Origin: Vibrio metschnikovii CIP 69.14
GTDB taxonomy: Bacteria > Pseudomonadota > Gammaproteobacteria > Enterobacterales > Vibrionaceae
Assembly (NCBI RefSeq): GCF_000176155.1
Contig: NZ_ACZO01000004.1
Coordinates: forward strand, 179,529-243,528
DNA: 64,000 bases
Direction: 5' to 3'
Shown here: positions 23,342 to 32,759 of the stretch, one piece after another
How the letters are laid out: each line of letters begins with the position of its first letter
Position numbering within the stretch: position 1 is the stretch's first letter
Made by a program: the position numbers and the translations under genes
The notes under the pieces: generated by a model
Seen by the model: the letters and a program-made list of their open reading frames with translations, nothing else
Told to the model about the DNA's origin: nothing
Database searches by the model: none

Positions 23342-23983
23342 TTAAGAACGAGTAGTTAATCTGTCAAGTGCTAAGTTTAATTTGAGAACATTTACACGTT
23401 CTTGTCCAAAGATTCCCCATTGAGGACTCTCTGTATATTCATGAATAACCTGCATCACAACCTCTAATGGTAATTGACGATTCGCTGATATTCTTGCAGC
23501 TTGAACTTTAGCCGACGATAAAGAAATATGAGGATCAACGCCAGATCCAGAGGTTGCCAATAGATCCACAGGAATATTTTCTGTAGAAATACCATTCATA
23601 TTTTGCTGAATGATACTATCTTGTTTAACTCGCTCTCTCAATTCAGGATTACTTGGTGCTAAATTACTCCCACCCGTTTCCATGGGGTCATACCCTACAG
23701 CGGTTGGACGTCCATGAAAATATGAGTCTGATACAAAGTGCTGACCAATCAATTCTGAACCAATTAATTTTCCATTTTTTTCTATTAAACTTCCTGATGA
23801 TTGATAAGGAAAAAGTGCCTGACCTAATAAAGTAATCAACCCTGTATAAACTACACCACAAAGTAATAGAAATACGAAAGTTGCACGAATAGCACATATA
23901 ATTTGTTGTATCCAGTAAGCTACCATACCAGTTTGTGAAATATTCAACTCTCTCTGAGAATAATAGTTAACATCTGTCTTCAT
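23342..23983 (-). CDS. kdpC: Potassium-transporting ATPase subunit KdpC
   Basis: Single-span membrane subunit that completes the KdpFABC potassium pump. It has 213 residues. The transmembrane helix lies at about 30-55 (ATFVFLLLCGVVYTGLITLL), followed by the periplasmic domain with SGSLIEKNGKLIGSELIGQHF, YFHGRPTAVGYDP, GGSNLAPSNPEL and SGSGVDPHISLSSAKVQAAR, which are family signatures. Typical KdpC proteins are about 190 residues and begin at the helix, so this one has roughly 25 extra N-terminal residues. The chosen ATG at 23983 starts 10 bases after the kdpB stop; another ATG (MVAYWIQ, about residue 20) would give a more usual length. Confidence 0.92.
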   Translation of the reverse strand: MKTDVNYYSQRELNISQTGMVAYWIQQIICAIRATFVFLLLCGVVYTGLITLLGQALFPYQSSGSLIEKNGKLIGSELIGQHFVSDSYFHGRPTAVGYDPMETGGSNLAPSNPELRERVKQDSIIQQNMNGISTENIPVDLLATSGSGVDPHISLSSAKVQAARISANRQLPLEVVMQVIHEYTESPQWGIFGQERVNVLKLNLALDRLTTRS

Positions 23984-23993
23984 TTTACTTATC

Positions 23994-26015
23994 CTAATAC
24001 AGTGTTCCAATCAACATATCTAATGCTTTGATCACAAAAAATGGTAATACCATCCCACCTAAGCCATAAATAAGCATATTATTTCGCAATAATTTGTCGG
24101 CGGAGGCAACACTAACCTTGACACCTTTCATTGCCAGTGGAATAAGAGCAGGAATAATCAGTGCATTAAAGACTAACGCAGCGATAACCGCAGTTTCAGG
24201 GCTATTGAGTCGTAAAAAATCAAGCATTCCAATCGCTGGAATTGTCCCAGCAAAGATTGCAGGAATAATAACAAAATACTTTGCAACGTCATTGGCTAGT
24301 GAAAACGTCGTTAATGCACCTCTTGTTATCAGTAGCTGTTTACCGACTTCAACAACGGACAATAATTTTGATGGATCAGAATCCAAATCAACCATATTAC
24401 CAGCTTCTTTAGCCGCTTGAGTTCCAGAGTTCATCGCCAAACCGACATCAGCTTGAGCTAATGCCGGAGCATCATTCGTTCCATCCCCCACCATCGCCAC
24501 TAAACGTCCTTTGGCTTGCTCTTGACGAATTAAAGCCAACTTATCTTCAGGTTTAGCTTCTGCAATAAAATCATCAACACCAGCTTCCGCAGCAATAACA
24601 CCAGCCGTAATGGGATTGTCTCCGGTTACCATAATAGTTCGAACCCCTAATGCTCTTAATCGAGAGAAACGCTCTGCAACACCAGGTTTAACAACATCAG
24701 ATAGTGCGACAACACCTAATACACATTCATTTGATGCAACAACTAAAGGCGTTCCTCCTTTTTGAGCAACTCTACGAACTAATGTATCGGTATCCTGAGG
24801 CCAGCTGAGATTTTTATCTGCGCTCCACGCTTTGATTGCATCACTCGCTCCTTTTAACTTAAGAGACTTATCGGCTAATCTGAGCCCTGATACTCGAGTT
24901 TTAGGAGAAAATGGCAGGAATTCACTTCCTTTAGGTTTAGCATTTATTTGAATACTTTTACTCAAAGCCAAACTTAAGATCGACTTTCCTTCTGGTGTTG
25001 GATCATCTAATGAGGCTAATACTGCAGCATCGATAAGAGCCCTTTCCGTCACTCCATCAACAGGTAAAAACTCTGTCGCTTGACGATCACCAAAGGTTAT
25101 TGTTCCCGTTTTATCGATTAATAAAGTATCAATGTCCCCAGCAACTTCAACAGCTTTACCTGATTTTGCAACAATATTTGCTTTTAATGCTCGATTCATC
25201 CCTGCAATACCTATCGCAGGTAATAAACCTCCTATCGTCGTAGGGATCAAACAAACCAATAGAGCAATAAGCATAATATAATCTAATTCACTACCCATAA
25301 AGTTTGCCATGGCAGGAAGAGTCATTACGGTCAGAAGAAACACGGCAGTTAATGCTGATAACAATACCGTTAATGCCATCTCATTAGGCGTTTTTTGACG
25401 CTTAGCACCTTCAACCAGACCAATCATACGATCTAAAAAACTGTGGCCAGGATCATTAGAAACTTCAAAAATTATTTCTCCCGTCAATAATTTTGTACCA
25501 CCAATCACACTTGAATGATCAGTACCAGCTTCACGCAGTACGGCTGCGGACTCTCCTGTTATTGCCGATTCATTAACCGTTGCCACTCCTATAACAATAT
25601 CGCCATCTGCTGGAATATAATCACCTTGAACAACACGAACCCGATCCCCTTTCGCTAAATTTGTTGCAGCAACCCAGTGCTCAAAGTCTCCATCGATACG
25701 ACGAGCCCTTAATGATTGCTTAGCTGAACGTAAACTAGCTGCCTGACCACGACTTTTCGCTTCAGCAACAGACTCAGCTAAGTTAGCAAACCATACTGTA
25801 AAAAATAGGATCAATGTCGTGATAAAAGGCATAATATATGACTTTTCATGGACAAGATTATGAATAGTAATACCGATACAAAGTACGGTTCCAACCCAAA
25901 CCACAAACATAATAGGATTAGACAGCATTTTTTGTGGCAATAGTTTTTTGAACGAATCGACTAAAATATGTTTCCATTCAATATAAGTATCGTTACTTGC
26001 AATAGATTGATTCAT
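23994..26015 (-). CDS. kdpB: Potassium-transporting P-type ATPase catalytic subunit KdpB
   Basis: ATP-hydrolysing subunit of the high-affinity potassium pump, 673 residues. The actuator motif AITGESAAV is followed by the phosphorylation site LLIDKTGTITFGD (Asp301), KGASDAIKAW in the nucleotide-binding domain, VTGDNPITA, and the hinge MVGDGTNDAPALAQADVGLAMN. Hydrophobic segments near 35-85, 215-270 and 580-670 match the seven-helix KdpB topology. Two bases separate it from kdpA upstream and ten from kdpC downstream, indicating tight translational coupling. Confidence 0.97.
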   Translation of the reverse strand: MNQSIASNDTYIEWKHILVDSFKKLLPQKMLSNPIMFVVWVGTVLCIGITIHNLVHEKSYIMPFITTLILFFTVWFANLAESVAEAKSRGQAASLRSAKQSLRARRIDGDFEHWVAATNLAKGDRVRVVQGDYIPADGDIVIGVATVNESAITGESAAVLREAGTDHSSVIGGTKLLTGEIIFEVSNDPGHSFLDRMIGLVEGAKRQKTPNEMALTVLLSALTAVFLLTVMTLPAMANFMGSELDYIMLIALLVCLIPTTIGGLLPAIGIAGMNRALKANIVAKSGKAVEVAGDIDTLLIDKTGTITFGDRQATEFLPVDGVTERALIDAAVLASLDDPTPEGKSILSLALSKSIQINAKPKGSEFLPFSPKTRVSGLRLADKSLKLKGASDAIKAWSADKNLSWPQDTDTLVRRVAQKGGTPLVVASNECVLGVVALSDVVKPGVAERFSRLRALGVRTIMVTGDNPITAGVIAAEAGVDDFIAEAKPEDKLALIRQEQAKGRLVAMVGDGTNDAPALAQADVGLAMNSGTQAAKEAGNMVDLDSDPSKLLSVVEVGKQLLITRGALTTFSLANDVAKYFVIIPAIFAGTIPAIGMLDFLRLNSPETAVIAALVFNALIIPALIPLAMKGVKVSVASADKLLRNNMLIYGLGGMVLPFFVIKALDMLIGTLY

Positions 26016-26017
26016 AA

Positions 26018-27742
26018 TTAATTCCCTACTACTGATGTCGTTAATTCAAGAGCTTCTCCAATAGGCCCAATAACGGCAGCAGGTAAAAATGATAAAACAT
26101 TAATGATTAGAATAACGGCGATAAGAGTAGCTGCGAAAGTCGGAGATTCTAAACGCAAACTACCTGCATTTGACGGACTCACTCGTTTTTTAGCTAAAGA
26201 TCCAGCGATCATTAATGGAATAATTAAAGGTAAATAACGACCTAAAAGTAATACAATTGAGCAGGAAATATTCCACCAAATCGTATCATCTGATAGTCCT
26301 TCAAAACCGGAGCCGTTATTCGCAAACGCTGATGTATATTCATAAAAGACTTGAGATATACCATGGAATCCGGGATTGGAATTTCCAGTCAAACTAGGAA
26401 AAGTCAGCGTTATTGCAGTAAATGATAAAATCGTCAGTGCTGGTAGTAGAATTAAACTGGATAGCATCGTTATCTCTTTTGTTTCAATCTTACGACCAAA
26501 TATCTCGGGCGTTCGACCAATCATCAGACCAGAAAGAAAAACAGCTAACCAAACATAGACCATAAAGGTCACAAACCCACCACCAATCCCCCCCCAAATG
26601 GCACTGATAAGCATACCGCTCCGAGTGATTAAGCCACCCAAAGGATTAAACGAATCATGCATAGCATTAACGGAACCATTGGAAGTTTGAGTAGTAAAAG
26701 TTGCCCATAGTGCCGAAGGTCCTACCCCTAATCGTACCTCTTTGCCTTCCATATTAGGGCCACTTTGACTTAACCCCTGAAAAGCAGCATTTGGCTGAAG
26801 TTCGCTATACACTGTTAATGTAATAAAACTAACACTAATGATGCTCATAACGACAAAAGTCATCACTGAAAAAGATTTGCGTCTCATCAATCCACCAGCC
26901 ATAAAAACGATGGCCATCGGAACCAGTACTAAAGCAATAGTTTCAATCGCATTACTCACTGGTGTTGGGTTTTCTAATGGATTACTACTGTTTGGCGCAT
27001 ACCAACCCCCACCATTTGTACCTAGTTGCTTAATTGCGACCATCGCAGCAACTGGCCCGACAGGTATAGTTTGATGGGTCAGCTCAGATTGAGAATCAAT
27101 AGTTTGTATCGTTTGAGAAGCAGAAAATGTACTCGGAACACCTTGCCAGGATAATGCCAAGGCAAATACACATGCCAAAGGAATCAAAACTCGTAATGTA
27201 CCTTTTATAGTATCAACATAAAAATTACCCAGTAGACGCTCCTCGCCCTCTTTGGCGGAATCATTATTAACGCCACCAGTCATAGCCTTGATAATTGCCA
27301 CACACACAGCTAATCCCATCGCAGGAGTAATAAATTGTAAGGTTACAATCAAAGTTCCTTGCGATAGATAAGTTAATTGAGCCTGTCCCGAATAGTGCTG
27401 TTGATTCGTATTCGTTAAAAATGAAATAGCAGTATGAAGCGCTAAATCCCAAGATAAAGGGTCAATACCATCAGGGTTTAATGGGAGTATATGCTGATAC
27501 TTCAAAATTAGAAAAGCAACAATTCCTAGCATTAAATTACTAACAAGAAAAGAAAACGCATATTGTTTCCATGTCATTAATTTATCAGCATCAATTCCTA
27601 TTAAACGATAAATCAACCTCTCGATTGGGTTAAATATATGATCAGGAAGATGTTTTTTATACAAAAACACCTTCGTCATATACAACCCTAAAGGTAATGC
27701 TAACCCAAACGCTAATAAACAAATTATAAATATTTCTAACAT
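26018..27742 (-). CDS. kdpA: Potassium-transporting ATPase channel-like subunit KdpA
   Basis: Potassium-binding membrane subunit related to potassium channels, 574 residues. Four selectivity-filter-like repeats are visible: SFLTNTNQQHYSG, GTNGGGWYAPNSSNPLENPT, MHDSFNPLGGLI and AFANNGSGFEGLSDDT. About ten hydrophobic segments span the protein. I chose the ATG at 27742, which begins MLEIFIICLLA and has GGTGGG just upstream; a GTG three codons earlier has no ribosome-binding site. kdpF ends 11 bases before it. Confidence 0.96.
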   Translation of the reverse strand: MLEIFIICLLAFGLALPLGLYMTKVFLYKKHLPDHIFNPIERLIYRLIGIDADKLMTWKQYAFSFLVSNLMLGIVAFLILKYQHILPLNPDGIDPLSWDLALHTAISFLTNTNQQHYSGQAQLTYLSQGTLIVTLQFITPAMGLAVCVAIIKAMTGGVNNDSAKEGEERLLGNFYVDTIKGTLRVLIPLACVFALALSWQGVPSTFSASQTIQTIDSQSELTHQTIPVGPVAAMVAIKQLGTNGGGWYAPNSSNPLENPTPVSNAIETIALVLVPMAIVFMAGGLMRRKSFSVMTFVVMSIISVSFITLTVYSELQPNAAFQGLSQSGPNMEGKEVRLGVGPSALWATFTTQTSNGSVNAMHDSFNPLGGLITRSGMLISAIWGGIGGGFVTFMVYVWLAVFLSGLMIGRTPEIFGRKIETKEITMLSSLILLPALTILSFTAITLTFPSLTGNSNPGFHGISQVFYEYTSAFANNGSGFEGLSDDTIWWNISCSIVLLLGRYLPLIIPLMIAGSLAKKRVSPSNAGSLRLESPTFAATLIAVILIINVLSFLPAAVIGPIGEALELTTSVVGN

Positions 27743-27753
27743 ATTGCCCACCG

Positions 27754-27834
27754 TTAAAATTTTTCAGGGGCATACATTGCCACTGATAAATAAATAAATA
27801 ACGCAATAGAAAGAAGTAATAGCAACCATTCCAT
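27754..27834 (-). CDS. kdpF: KdpF, small stabilising subunit of the potassium pump
   Basis: A 26-residue hydrophobic peptide immediately upstream of kdpA. It starts MEWLLLLLSIALF, is a single membrane helix, and ends with a short polar tail YAPEKF. E. coli KdpF is about 29 residues, occupies the same position and stabilises the KdpABC complex. GAGG lies nine bases before the ATG. It is too short for most automated gene calls. Confidence 0.9.
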   Translation of the reverse strand: MEWLLLLLSIALFIYLSVAMYAPEKF

Positions 27835-27902
27835 CTCTAGTTTCCTCAATAAATGAACAAAACTAAGATAAAAGGGATTGAAGTAAATTCTCTAGATTAC
27901 AA

Positions 27903-27919
27903 CATTAAAAAAGCATAAA
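27903..27919 (-). promoter_or_regulatory. Putative KdpE-binding T-rich box upstream of kdpF
   Basis: On the minus strand TTTATGCTTTTTTAATG lies about 70-85 bases before the kdpF start codon. It resembles the T-rich KdpE site of the E. coli kdp promoter (recalled as TTTATACTTTTTTTACA). Position and resemblance support it; binding is inferred. Confidence 0.5.
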
Positions 27920-28013
27920 TTATTCGTAAAGATACTCAATAATAAGCCCAAAAGTGTGAGAATGTCTTACGCTGATTTTCGTCAGTATGCGATGGATGGC
28001 AGATATCATACAG

Positions 28014-28123
28014 CTATACCTAAACTAATTGGAGTGACCAGTAGACAGTAGGTAAAGCGCAGATAAATGATGTGATGGAGTAAAACGAACGTAGTCAAAG
28101 CATTGACTCAGAAACGAGAGAAA
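28014..28123. repeat. Degenerate ERIC-like repeat between kdpF and acpS
   Basis: About 110 bases that can be aligned to the intact ERIC at 2858-2987. ATACCTAAAC corresponds to ATACCCAAAC at one end, and GATGTGATGGAGTAAAACGA, followed by ACGTAGTCAA, corresponds to the core GATGTGATTGGGGTGAACGA, followed by ACGTAGCCAA. The rest is eroded. It ends directly beside the acpS stop codon, at the edge of the A+T-rich kdp segment. Confidence 0.65.
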
Positions 28124-28125
28124 CT

Positions 28126-28503
28126 TTATGACTCAAAAATCACCGTAGCGACAGCATAATGTCGCTCATCGGAAAGCGATAGATGAATGGATGTGACTTG
28201 CATGGCTTCGGCGAGTTGCTGCGCTCGCCCATGCAGAATTAGATGAGGTTTACCTTGGGCATCATTGGTAATTTGAAAATCATGGAACGTGACACCATTG
28301 GCGATCCCGGTACCTAAGGCTTTGGCCGCCGCTTCTTTGGCAGCAAAACGTTTGGCTAAAAAGCGCGCGGGCTGTTTTAAAGCCGCACATTTAACCTGTT
28401 CTTCAGGAGTGAGGATCCGCGCCGCAAAGGCGCTACCACTACGGGTAAGCACCTTCTCAATGCGTTCAATCTCAGTAATGTCTGTGCCTAAGCCAACAAT
28501 CAT
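28126..28503 (-). CDS. acpS: Holo-[acyl-carrier-protein] synthase
   Basis: Transfers 4'-phosphopantetheine from CoA to apo-ACP. It has 125 residues, the usual length. The two conserved magnesium and CoA-binding motifs are [16 protein letters not shown] at the N-terminus and [15 protein letters not shown] near residue 55. I chose the ATG at 28503; a TTG two codons upstream is less plausible. It follows pdxJ by six bases in the same direction, as in other gamma-proteobacteria (recO-pdxJ-acpS). Confidence 0.96.
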   Translation of the reverse strand: MIVGLGTDITEIERIEKVLTRSGSAFAARILTPEEQVKCAALKQPARFLAKRFAAKEAAAKALGTGIANGVTFHDFQITNDAQGKPHLILHGRAQQLAEAMQVTSIHLSLSDERHYAVATVIFES

Positions 28504-28509
28504 CGACAA

Positions 28510-29241
28510 TTAACGACGCACGTTATCCATGATCGCTTTCATATCCGCGACCGCTTTGCTCAAACCATCAAACACCGCTCGGCCAACAATCGCATGACCA
28601 ATGTTCAGCTCATAAATTTCAGGGATAGCAGCAATTGCCGCTACGTTGTGGTACGTCAACCCGTGTCCGGCATTGACCGTAATACCAAGATCGCTGGCGT
28701 AGGCTGCCGCTGCCGCGATTTTTTTCAATTCATTTTGCTGCTCTGTCTCATTAGAGGCTTCTGCATAATGCCCAGTGTGCAATTCAATAAAAGGCGCACC
28801 GCATGCTTTTGCTGCGTCAATTTGCTCACGATCGGCATCAATAAATAGAGAAACTTTAATTCCTGCAGTGGTCAATTTTTCGGTCGCGGCTTTCACTTTC
28901 TCTAACTGTCCCAGTACGTCTAGCCCCCCTTCAGTGGTCAGCTCTTCACGCTTTTCTGGTACCAAGCAAACAAATTCAGGCTGAGTGTTTAAAGCAATTT
29001 CGAGCATCTCATCGGTCACCGCCATCTCAAGGTTCATCCGCGTTTGCAAGGTTTCGCGCAAAATACGCACATCACGGTCTTGAATATGGCGACGATCTTC
29101 TCGCAGGTGAATGGTAATGCCATCCGCTCCCGCTCGCTCAGCGATCTCTGCCGCATGCACAGGATCAGGGTAACGGGTACCACGCGCGTTACGTAACGTG
29201 GCAACGTGGTCAATATTGACACCTAAAAGAATTGAGCTCAT
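28510..29241 (-). CDS. pdxJ: Pyridoxine 5'-phosphate synthase
   Basis: Condenses 3-amino-2-oxopropyl phosphate with 1-deoxyxylulose 5-phosphate to pyridoxine 5'-phosphate, in vitamin B6 synthesis. It has 243 residues and a TIM-barrel fold. Family motifs are [18 protein letters not shown] at the N-terminus, [26 protein letters not shown] and [11 protein letters not shown] (glycine-rich phosphate site), and [15 protein letters not shown]. It overlaps the end of recO by four bases (ATGA), which indicates translational coupling. Confidence 0.97.
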   Translation of the reverse strand: MSSILLGVNIDHVATLRNARGTRYPDPVHAAEIAERAGADGITIHLREDRRHIQDRDVRILRETLQTRMNLEMAVTDEMLEIALNTQPEFVCLVPEKREELTTEGGLDVLGQLEKVKAATEKLTTAGIKVSLFIDADREQIDAAKACGAPFIELHTGHYAEASNETEQQNELKKIAAAAAYASDLGITVNAGHGLTYHNVAAIAAIPEIYELNIGHAIVGRAVFDGLSKAVADMKAIMDNVRR

Positions 29242-29963
29242 GTTTCTATACTCCGTGCTCTAGATAGCGTTGTTGGTCGGAATAACTCCCGACTTTTTAA
29301 AGGTTTGCCGCCAAGATACGGCTTTAAGGCGATACGTGTAAAGCGCTTTGCGGCTTGTAATTGATTTTTGGTGGTAAAGCGTCGCTCACTGATCGCAATC
29401 AGCTCATCGCCATAAAAGGTTAAATTATCGCGTCTTACCGATGCAATAAAGCCTTTTTGTTCACGATAACGATAGGTCATCGTCGGAGTGATTGGCTCAC
29501 CGGTGCCCGCACAATGTAAAAAATCAACGCCATAGCCAAGAGAGGACAATAATGCCAGTTCGAAACGACGCAAAGCTGGCTCAGGATTATCACTTTGTGC
29601 TAACTCAGTCAGCGCAAACAAATAATCATGAAATAGGGCGGGACTGGGAACGTCATTCGCTAAGACCCGGCCAACCAATTCATTGACGTACATCGCCGAG
29701 TAGAGACTGATGCCACTTAAAGGAAGACCTAAGCTTATCGACTCAGCCTGACGTAATGTCTTCATGGTGCTGTTGCCAGACCATTTCAGCAATAGTGGAG
29801 TAAACGGCTGTAAAGCGCCTTTAAGCTGAGAGCGCTTGCCACGAGCCCCCTTCGCCATCAACGTTAATCGACCATACTCTTCACTAAATACATCTAAAAT
29901 TAAGCTTGATTCGCTATAAGGACGGCGATTAAGGACAAAGCAACGCTGAAAACCATCAATCAT
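29238..29963 (-). CDS. recO: DNA repair protein RecO
   Basis: Works with RecR and RecF to load RecA onto SSB-coated single-stranded DNA in gap repair. It has 241 residues. The N-terminal OB fold contains [17 protein letters not shown] and [20 protein letters not shown]; the helical C-terminal part has [10 protein letters not shown] and [14 protein letters not shown]. The zinc-finger cysteines found in many RecO proteins are largely absent (a lone cysteine in FLHCAGTG), as is normal for gamma-proteobacteria. I chose the ATG at 29963, since the family starts a few residues before QRCFVL. A further open stretch of 19 codons upstream is unlikely to be translated. Confidence 0.95.
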   Translation of the reverse strand: MIDGFQRCFVLNRRPYSESSLILDVFSEEYGRLTLMAKGARGKRSQLKGALQPFTPLLLKWSGNSTMKTLRQAESISLGLPLSGISLYSAMYVNELVGRVLANDVPSPALFHDYLFALTELAQSDNPEPALRRFELALLSSLGYGVDFLHCAGTGEPITPTMTYRYREQKGFIASVRRDNLTFYGDELIAISERRFTTKNQLQAAKRFTRIALKPYLGGKPLKSRELFRPTTLSRARSIET

Positions 29964-30105
29964 AACGACACCAACCACTCCAATCAAAGTACAGCGTAGA
30001 AGGCCAAATGTACGATGCAAAGAGCCGCATAAAGCGACTCTGTCTTATTCGTTAAGCTCATTGTGGATCATCTTCTGGTGTGCCGTTTAACTCACCAGAA
30101 ACGAT

Positions 30106-31071
30106 TTATAAATCGTCAATATAGCCTAATGAACGTAAAGCTCGCTCATCATCAGCCCAACCAGATTTCACTTTGACCCAAGTTTCTAAATAGACTTTAC
30201 GTCCAAACAACTCTTCCATATCGAGACGGGCTTCACGACCAATGGTTTTGATTTTCTCACCCTTTTTACCAATGACCATTTTTTTCTGGCCAATCCGTTC
30301 GACCAAAATCAGGGCATTAATATGGAAACCATCGGTTTCTGGGTTGTAATCAAAACGCTCAATCTCTACGGTAACCGAGTAAGGTAATTCTTCTCCCGTA
30401 AAGCGCATTAATTTCTCGCGGATAATTTCCGAAGCCATAAAACGCTGTGAACGATCGGTCACATACTCTTCAGGGAAATGGTGCGTTGCTTTCGGTAAAT
30501 GATGACGAACATGCTGATGCAGCACATCAATATTTTTCCCCAACTTAGCCGAAATAGGCACAATATCGACAAAGTTCATCAAGCTGGAAAGATCCTGCAT
30601 GTGTCGCATCACATCGTTACGATCTTTGACGTTATCGACCTTATTGATGCACAGCACGACCGGAAAATTGGCTTGACGCAGTTTATTGAGCACCATCTCA
30701 TCATCGGCAGTCCAGTGCGTCCCATCCACCACAAACAGTACTAAATTGACATCACTGAGTGAGCTACTGGCAGCACGATTCATTAAACGGTTGATCGCCC
30801 GCTTTTCTTCAATGTGCAGCCCGGGAGTATCAACATAAACCGCTTGATAATCACCCTTGGTATCCACACCCATAATACGATGGCGAGTGGTCTGTGGTTT
30901 ACGTGAGGTAATGGAAATTTTTTGCCCAAGAATATTATTTAACAGAGTCGATTTACCAACGTTAGGTCGACCAACAATAGCGATAAAACCACAGTGTTGG
31001 TTATCCGGTGATGAGCTCGGTTGTTGATCTGATGAAAAGTACGCATCAATATCGAATTCTTTATCAGCCAT
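30106..31071 (-). CDS. era: GTPase Era
   Basis: Essential GTPase that binds the 3' end of 16S rRNA during 30S maturation. It has 321 residues, slightly longer than E. coli Era (301) owing to an N-terminal extension ([20 protein letters not shown]). G motifs: GRPNVGKST (G1), DTPGL (G3) and NKVD (G4). A C-terminal KH domain holds [17 protein letters not shown]. It overlaps rnc upstream by eight bases, the conserved rnc-era coupling. Confidence 0.97.
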   Translation of the reverse strand: MADKEFDIDAYFSSDQQPSSSPDNQHCGFIAIVGRPNVGKSTLLNNILGQKISITSRKPQTTRHRIMGVDTKGDYQAVYVDTPGLHIEEKRAINRLMNRAASSSLSDVNLVLFVVDGTHWTADDEMVLNKLRQANFPVVLCINKVDNVKDRNDVMRHMQDLSSLMNFVDIVPISAKLGKNIDVLHQHVRHHLPKATHHFPEEYVTDRSQRFMASEIIREKLMRFTGEELPYSVTVEIERFDYNPETDGFHINALILVERIGQKKMVIGKKGEKIKTIGREARLDMEELFGRKVYLETWVKVKSGWADDERALRSLGYIDDL

Positions 31072-31741
31072 GGTTTAATTGCTCCAGAGCGGTTTCAGCC
31101 GCTGCTTGTTCGGCTTTACGTCGGCTAGTGCCTTTACCTATAACTGGTGTGGCAATGCCAGCAACATCACACGATACCGTAAACTCTTGGTTGTGTGCTT
31201 CCCCTTTAATATTAGTCACAATATAGATAGGGAGCGGGCTACGTTTACCTTGTAAAAACTCTTGTAAACGCGTTTTAGGATCTTTTTGCGATACGCCGGG
31301 TTTGATGGCATCCAATCTCGGCTGATACCAATTTAAGATAATCCCGCGCGCCATCTCAATGTCACTATCCAGATAAATCGCACCGATAATTGCTTCTACG
31401 GCATCAGCTAAAATTGAATCACGACGAAAACCGCCGCTTTTCAGCTCGCCTGGACCTAATTTTAAGTAATCTCCCAAGCCAAATTCTCGGCCTAACTCCG
31501 CAAGGGTATTTCCGCGTACGAGAGTAGCACGCATGCGGCTCATATCACCTTCATTGATCTTAGGAAAGCGACGATATAATTCGTCAGCAATGACAAAACT
31601 TAAAATTGAATCGCCCAGAAACTCAAGACGTTCATTGTGTTTACCATTGGCGCTACGATGAGTAAGCGCCAATTCCATAAACTCGGGATCATTAAATTGA
31701 TAACCGAGTTTGGGTTCTAATCTACTAATTGGAGAATTCAT
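31064..31741 (-). CDS. rnc: Ribonuclease III
   Basis: Double-strand-specific endoribonuclease that processes rRNA precursors and regulatory RNAs. It has 225 residues. The RNase III signature [20 protein letters not shown] lies at about residue 37, a second catalytic acidic segment [15 protein letters not shown] at about 112, and the C-terminal dsRNA-binding domain (about 155-224) includes FTVSCDVAG and [18 protein letters not shown]. It is 37 bases downstream of lepB and overlaps era. Confidence 0.97.
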   Translation of the reverse strand: MNSPISRLEPKLGYQFNDPEFMELALTHRSANGKHNERLEFLGDSILSFVIADELYRRFPKINEGDMSRMRATLVRGNTLAELGREFGLGDYLKLGPGELKSGGFRRDSILADAVEAIIGAIYLDSDIEMARGIILNWYQPRLDAIKPGVSQKDPKTRLQEFLQGKRSPLPIYIVTNIKGEAHNQEFTVSCDVAGIATPVIGKGTSRRKAEQAAAETALEQLNHG

Positions 31742-31778
31742 GCTCTCTCGATGTGTTACGGGTCAGCGAAATGCTGAC

Positions 31779-32675
31779 CTAATTAATGCCACCTATACGA
31801 TTAAATCGCACTCCGGTTGGGATCCAAGCTGGCAAGATGCTATCTGCAGATCGTTCAAATTCAAAACTGATCCAAATAGCAACGGCTTTACCCACTAAGT
31901 TTTCTTCTGGTACAAAGCCCCAAAAACGGCTGTCAGCACTATTATCACGGTTATCACCCATCACAAAATAGTGTCCTTGTGGAACAATCCACTCATTAAC
32001 ACCCGCGCGAGGTTGATAATCTCGAATATTATCCATCCGTAACGGGTTAACTAAAATACTGTGCGCCTGCTGGCCCAACTGTTCATCCATCTGCATTAAT
32101 GGAATATTATTCTGTACAAATTCGCTTTCAAGCACATTAGATAATTTCACCGTTTGGCAACGGGAATCTTGTTGAGTCTGAATGCAAATCTCTTTCGTAG
32201 GGCTGTAGCGAACAATATCGCCCGGCATGCCAACCACACGCTTAATATAGTCAATACTTGGGTTAGGTGGGTATTTAAACACCACCACATCGCCGCGCTC
32301 AGGCTTGCCAGTTTCCACTAATTGTGTGCGCCATACAGGATCTTTAAGGCCATAGGCGTATTTTTCAACCAGAATAAAATCCCCGACCAATAACGTTGGC
32401 ATCATCGAGCCGGATGGGATTTGAAATGGTTCAAAAATAAACGAGCGTAATACTAAGACAAAAGCGATCACTGGAAAAATCGAGACCGCATTTTCTACCC
32501 ACCAAGGTTGTGGCGCGATTTTGCTAACCACTGCCGCATCAATCCCATTGGTTTCGTTCTGCACTTGAGCTTGTTTTTGTAGACGTTTTTTTGACCACAG
32601 CCACTTTTCCAACGCCCAGATGATCCCGGTCACGAGAGTAACGATCACCAAAATGAGTGAAAATGTATTCGCCAT
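31779..32675 (-). CDS. lepB: Signal peptidase I
   Basis: Cleaves signal peptides from exported pre-proteins at the inner membrane. It has 298 residues. There are two N-terminal membrane helices (about 4-22 and 62-80), the catalytic serine in PSGSMMPTLLVGDF (Ser90) and the catalytic lysine in YIKRVVGMPGD (Lys145), plus the box E motif GDNRDNSADSRFWG near residue 255. It lies between lepA and rnc, the standard lepA-lepB-rnc-era order. Confidence 0.97.
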   Translation of the reverse strand: MANTFSLILVIVTLVTGIIWALEKWLWSKKRLQKQAQVQNETNGIDAAVVSKIAPQPWWVENAVSIFPVIAFVLVLRSFIFEPFQIPSGSMMPTLLVGDFILVEKYAYGLKDPVWRTQLVETGKPERGDVVVFKYPPNPSIDYIKRVVGMPGDIVRYSPTKEICIQTQQDSRCQTVKLSNVLESEFVQNNIPLMQMDEQLGQQAHSILVNPLRMDNIRDYQPRAGVNEWIVPQGHYFVMGDNRDNSADSRFWGFVPEENLVGKAVAIWISFEFERSADSILPAWIPTGVRFNRIGGIN

Positions 32676-32700
32676 TGACTTCCCTTATCTAAAAATACGA

Positions 32701-32728
32701 AAGTGAAAGGGCCAAGACCCTTTCACTT
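32701..32728 (-). other. Perfect hairpin in the lepA-lepB spacer
   Basis: AAGTGAAAGGG and CCCTTTCACTT form an 11-bp perfect stem with a six-base loop between lepA and lepB. On the transcribed strand it is followed by TCGTATTTTTAG, so there is no immediate U-tract. It may be an mRNA processing or stability element. Confidence 0.5.
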
Positions 32729-32759
32729 GAGAGCAAATGCTGAACGCACGAGTAAAAGA

